A DNA stretch of 8,594 nt from Burkholderiales bacterium (lineage in GTDB: Bacteria; Pseudomonadota; Gammaproteobacteria; Burkholderiales; Burkholderiaceae_C), in NCBI GenBank assembly GCA_005789685.1, contig SXXD01000218.1, forward strand, positions 1-8,594. The letters are read 5' to 3'. Positions within the stretch are counted from its first letter, which is position 1. Each line of letters opens with the position of its first letter. This document shows positions 6,346 to 8,594 of the stretch, piece by piece. The translations under genes and the position numbers were made by a program. The notes beneath the pieces were generated by a model. It had not been told where the DNA came from. It made no database searches and saw only the letters and a list, made by a program, of their open reading frames with translations.

Positions 6346-7311
6346 ATGAGCACAAACGACGCCACCACCACAGAAGCAATCAGCACCTGGTTTGATGGTT
6401 TTGAGAAAAGACAGTTCAATGTGAACGGTGTCGTGGTGTGCTCGCGCCTATCTGCCAATTGGTTGAATCAAATGGACAAGCCAGTTTTGGTCTTGTTGCA
6501 CGGTTTTCCGCAAACACATGTCATGTGGCACCGTGTGGCGCAAGCCCTGAAAGATGACTATCGATTGGTCTTGCCCGATTTGCGCGGCTATGGCGACTCG
6601 TCTCATGCGCCTGGCTTACCCGATCACAGCAACTACAGTAAGCGCGCTATGGCGCAAGATGTCGTGGGCTTACTTGATCAACTCAATGTGGACACTTTCT
6701 TTTTGTGCGGCCACGACAGGGGTGGGCGTGTTGCGCACCGCCTGGCGCTTGATTTTTCGTCTCGCGTCTTAAAGTTGTGCGTGCTCGACATAGCGCCTAC
6801 ACTCGACATGTACAACCGAACCGATATGGACTTTGCACGAGCCTACTATCACTGGTTCCATCTCATTCAGCCCAGCCCTTTGCCCGAGAAAATGATTGGC
6901 GGCAATGTGCTGCATTACTTGCACGCCAAGCTAGGTGGCTGGGGCTCAAACGGCACTTCTTTCATTGAGCCCGAAGCCATGGCCGAGTACGAGCGCAGCA
7001 TGAACTTGCAGCCAGATCAGCCAGGTGATTTGATGCCGGCAGTGCACACCGCTTGCGAAGATTACCGCGCCAGTGCCGGCATTGATTTGTTGCACGATAA
7101 AGCCAGCCGCGCACAAGAACAAAAAATCATGTGCGATACCTTGGTTCTCTGGGGAGACCGCGGCGTGGTGCACAAAATGTTTGCGCCCATTCGGCTGTGG
7201 CAGGCGCAATGCGCGGGTGAGGTGTCAGGCCATGTTGTGCCTTCAGGTCACTTCATTCCAGAAGAACTGCCAGACCTCACTGTCGAAAGCCTTCGAGGGT
7301 TCATGGTTTGA
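6346..7311 (+). CDS. Alpha/beta-hydrolase of the fluoroacetate/haloacetate dehalogenase type
   Basis: This 321-residue hydrolase has HGFPQTH (52-58), DLRGYGDSS (78-86) and the elbow GHDRGGRVAHRLALD (122-136), in which the nucleophile is Asp124, not Ser. Compared from memory with fluoroacetate dehalogenase RPA1163, the matches are nucleophile Asp124 (Asp110), carboxylate-binding Arg125 and Arg128 (Arg111, Arg114), acid Asp148 in VLDIAPT (Asp134), halide-pocket His169-Trp170 and Tyr240 (His155, Trp156, Tyr219), and base His302 in SGHFIPEE (His280). The first three spacings agree exactly, and the later part carries about seven to eight extra residues. This predicts a Cys/Ser-independent hydrolytic dehalogenase of 2-haloacids such as haloacetate; epoxide hydrolases share the Asp nucleophile but not this pocket. 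Twenty-one N-terminal residues precede the usual start of homology. It begins 18 bases after NnrU, with GAGAG at 6330-6334 as a ribosome site, and is probably on the same transcript. Activity and substrate are untested. Confidence 0.82.
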   Translation: MSTNDATTTEAISTWFDGFEKRQFNVNGVVVCSRLSANWLNQMDKPVLVLLHGFPQTHVMWHRVAQALKDDYRLVLPDLRGYGDSSHAPGLPDHSNYSKRAMAQDVVGLLDQLNVDTFFLCGHDRGGRVAHRLALDFSSRVLKLCVLDIAPTLDMYNRTDMDFARAYYHWFHLIQPSPLPEKMIGGNVLHYLHAKLGGWGSNGTSFIEPEAMAEYERSMNLQPDQPGDLMPAVHTACEDYRASAGIDLLHDKASRAQEQKIMCDTLVLWGDRGVVHKMFAPIRLWQAQCAGEVSGHVVPSGHFIPEELPDLTVESLRGFMV

Positions 7312-7315
7312 TCAA

Positions 7316-7333
7316 GGCGCCTTAGTTGGCGCC
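7316..7333. terminator. GC-rich hairpin at the convergent gene junction, possible bidirectional terminator
   Basis: GGCGCC at 7316-7321 and again at 7328-7333 are separated by TTAGTT, giving a 6-base-pair stem with a 6-base loop. It lies where the plus-strand operon and the minus-strand SEC-C gene meet, and its loop contains that gene's TAA. No T-run follows on either strand, so it is at best a weak intrinsic terminator. Because GGCGCC is itself a palindrome, the arrangement may be chance. Confidence 0.3.
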
Positions 7334-8089
7334 GCAACACTTCTTGTATTTCTTGCCACTGCCGCAGCTGCAAACATCGTTGCGACCTGGACTTGCTTCT
7401 TTAATCACTTGGACAACGCGAGGCCCGATACTTCGCCAAATTTCACGCAAGTCATAGACCGCCCACAAGGCCTCACCATAAACATTGAGCCGAGACTCAC
7501 TGACACTCAAAGGCCCGTCTTCACTGAGGGCGGACAGAGTAGGTTCGTCGGTGTCGTCTTCGGTAAGTGCCACGATGGCTTCTAGCGCAGTGTCGTGCCA
7601 CTGTGCAGATTCTTTGTCTTTTGGCGCTGTCCATTCATCGGGCCAATTCTCAACAACGAACATAAAGCCCAGAGCCCAGACCTGCGCAAAAGCTGGAATT
7701 TCTTCGCTTCCAATTTCCACACGCTCTTCAGGTGACAAGCTGGAAATGGCGCCGCGCACATCCATGACCTCGGGTGCATAGGCGCTGTCTTCGTCGAGGG
7801 CTTTGATTTCTGTGTCTAGGGCTTTTTTGACTTCGTCGTAACGTTGTTGCCACAAACTTAAGAATTTAACTTTCTGCGCTTCATCAGAAAAGCCTGGGCT
7901 GCCTTCATCGTCTTCAAGCCCCAACAAAACGGGCAACCATTCTGCTTCTGGTATAACACGGCGGCAACAAATGAGCGCCACCATAAAGCCTTCACAAAAC
8001 TCCCACTGAGGTGTTTCTTCGTAGCGCGTTCGCAGATCATCCAAGATATCGTCTAGGGCGTCAAAGTCTTCGGGTTGAAGGGCAGTCAT
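7322..8089 (-). CDS. UPF0149 (YecA-like) family protein with C-terminal SEC-C zinc motif
   Basis: This 255-residue acidic, helical protein starts at the ATG at 8089. Residues about 10-225 fit the UPF0149 domain, with early hallmarks such as [24 protein letters not shown] (19-42) and [12 protein letters not shown]. It ends in a textbook SEC-C tail, [20 protein letters not shown] (234-253), whose Cys240, Cys242, Cys251 and Cys252 bind zinc. The same motif ends SecA, where it contacts SecB and the ribosome. The paired E. coli protein YecA is reported to bind ribosomes, but the cellular role of UPF0149 proteins is not settled. TGGAA about 7 bases upstream serves as the ribosome site. It lies 15 bases after the PIN gene and is probably co-transcribed with it. 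It converges on the dehalogenase-like gene with only 10 bases between. Family assignment is secure. Confidence 0.9.
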   Translation of the reverse strand: MTALQPEDFDALDDILDDLRTRYEETPQWEFCEGFMVALICCRRVIPEAEWLPVLLGLEDDEGSPGFSDEAQKVKFLSLWQQRYDEVKKALDTEIKALDEDSAYAPEVMDVRGAISSLSPEERVEIGSEEIPAFAQVWALGFMFVVENWPDEWTAPKDKESAQWHDTALEAIVALTEDDTDEPTLSALSEDGPLSVSESRLNVYGEALWAVYDLREIWRSIGPRVVQVIKEASPGRNDVCSCGSGKKYKKCCGAN

Positions 8090-8104
8090 GATGTATTCCA
8101 GTGT

Positions 8105-8545
8105 TTAGAGGGCAGGCATCTCGGAAGGGTTCAACACCACGCCCGATTGAAACAAACGTTTTTTCATACAAAGAATGGCGTTGTCCTTGCTTAGCAAAGG
8201 CACCGCATGGGCTACCGCCAAGTCGATGAATTTTTGATCGTCAGGGTCTTTGCAAGTGCAGGCCGCTTTGGCCGCAGGTTCTGCGGCCAACAGGTATTCG
8301 TCAAAGCGGCTCAAAATTTCTTGCGCTTGAATGTTGGACCTGGCCATGCGCTTAACAAGGTGCGGATACGCCAACACCCGCTCTAACTCGTCGCGCATGC
8401 TGGCGGTTGCCAGGTGCGAAATGGCGCCGCTTTGCAGCGCAGCGCGCAAAGGGATGGTGGCGGGATCTTCAAACAGCCAAAGATCAAGCACGATGTTGGT
8501 GTCGATGACCCAAGCTTGCGCTACTTGAGCCTCAGAGCTTGTCAC
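8105..8545 (-). CDS. PIN-domain ribonuclease-like protein (putative toxin component, COG1569 type)
   Basis: This 146-residue single PIN domain shows the acidic metal-binding set of this nuclease fold: Asp15 in WVIDTNIVLDLW (12-23), Glu53 in MRDELERVL (50-58), the DPDDQKFIDLA box with Asp102/103 (100-110), and Asp121 in PLLSKDNAIL (116-125). PIN proteins of this class are often RNA-cleaving toxins of type II toxin-antitoxin pairs. No antitoxin gene is visible: the next gene downstream is the SEC-C protein, and upstream is the tail of an unrelated-looking gene. The start is GTG at 8545, with AAGGG at 8558-8554 as the ribosome site. It lies inside the last codons of the upstream gene (14-base overlap). 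This tight packing suggests a housekeeping or orphan PIN protein within an operon. The fold is confident; a toxin role is uncertain. Confidence 0.85.
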   Translation of the reverse strand: MTSSEAQVAQAWVIDTNIVLDLWLFEDPATIPLRAALQSGAISHLATASMRDELERVLAYPHLVKRMARSNIQAQEILSRFDEYLLAAEPAAKAACTCKDPDDQKFIDLAVAHAVPLLSKDNAILCMKKRLFQSGVVLNPSEMPAL

Positions 8546-8594
8546 GCACCGAACCCTTCATGAGGTCGAAGCGAAACATGCGGCATTCAATGGG
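8532..8594 (-). CDS. C-terminal end of an unidentified gene (partial)
   Basis: Reading the minus strand from the window edge, a frame in phase with 8594 gives 20 residues ending FRFDLMKGSVRDKL before TGA at 8534-8532. The frame is open to the edge, and the PIN gene's GTG and ribosome site lie within its last codons, the usual look of a coupled operon junction. No family was recognised. The alternative is that this is simply leader DNA. Confidence 0.5.
   Translation of the reverse strand, partial: PIECRMFRFDLMKGSVRDKL

Noticed and set aside
7073..7585. 170-residue plus-strand open frame across the convergent junction
   Set aside because: It overlaps the end of the dehalogenase-like gene in another frame and then runs antisense to the UPF0149/SEC-C gene; both real genes are strongly supported.

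Overview
The window looks like chromosomal DNA from a betaproteobacterium, most likely Burkholderiales/Comamonadaceae (the Limnohabitans-Rhodoferax-Polaromonas sort). This is judged from the style of the proteins, a base composition without strong GC bias, and the MarR/flavin reductase, NnrU and UPF0149 gene types. The genus is an inference. No rRNA, tRNA, insertion sequence, CRISPR array or phage gene was seen.

Layout. Positions 1-899, minus strand: a MarR-family regulator, cut by the window edge, lies downstream of an HpaC-type flavin reductase in a tight two-gene unit. Positions 900-985: a short divergent control region holding a 14-base perfect palindrome, a good candidate for the operator of that MarR protein. 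Positions 986-5693, plus strand: a compact four-gene catabolic unit. It encodes a ring-cleaving Fe(II) dioxygenase of the 2,5-dihydroxypyridine dioxygenase (NicX) family, an alpha/beta hydrolase, an acyl-CoA dehydrogenase-fold flavoprotein without a visible catalytic glutamate, and an AMP-forming acyl-CoA ligase. Two of the three junctions are ATGA stop/start overlaps. Positions 5728-7311, plus strand, closely spaced behind: an NnrU-family membrane protein and an alpha/beta hydrolase with the full residue set of fluoroacetate/haloacetate dehalogenases. Positions 7322-8594, minus strand, convergent: a UPF0149/SEC-C protein, a PIN-domain protein, and the last 20 codons of an unidentified gene.

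How the genes may work together (inference). The divergent block resembles a regulated pathway for an N-heteroaromatic or related aromatic acid. The CoA ligase would activate an acid. The acyl-CoA dehydrogenase-like protein would hydroxylate or oxidise it, perhaps as a two-component monooxygenase fed by the divergently encoded flavin reductase. The NicX-like dioxygenase would open the ring and the hydrolase would process the product. The usual partners of the nicotinate lower pathway (NicC-type monooxygenase, NicF-type maleamate amidase, NicE isomerase) are absent here. Combining a NicX-type enzyme with CoA activation matches no pathway I can name and is the main lead. The minus-strand block at the right end appears unrelated.
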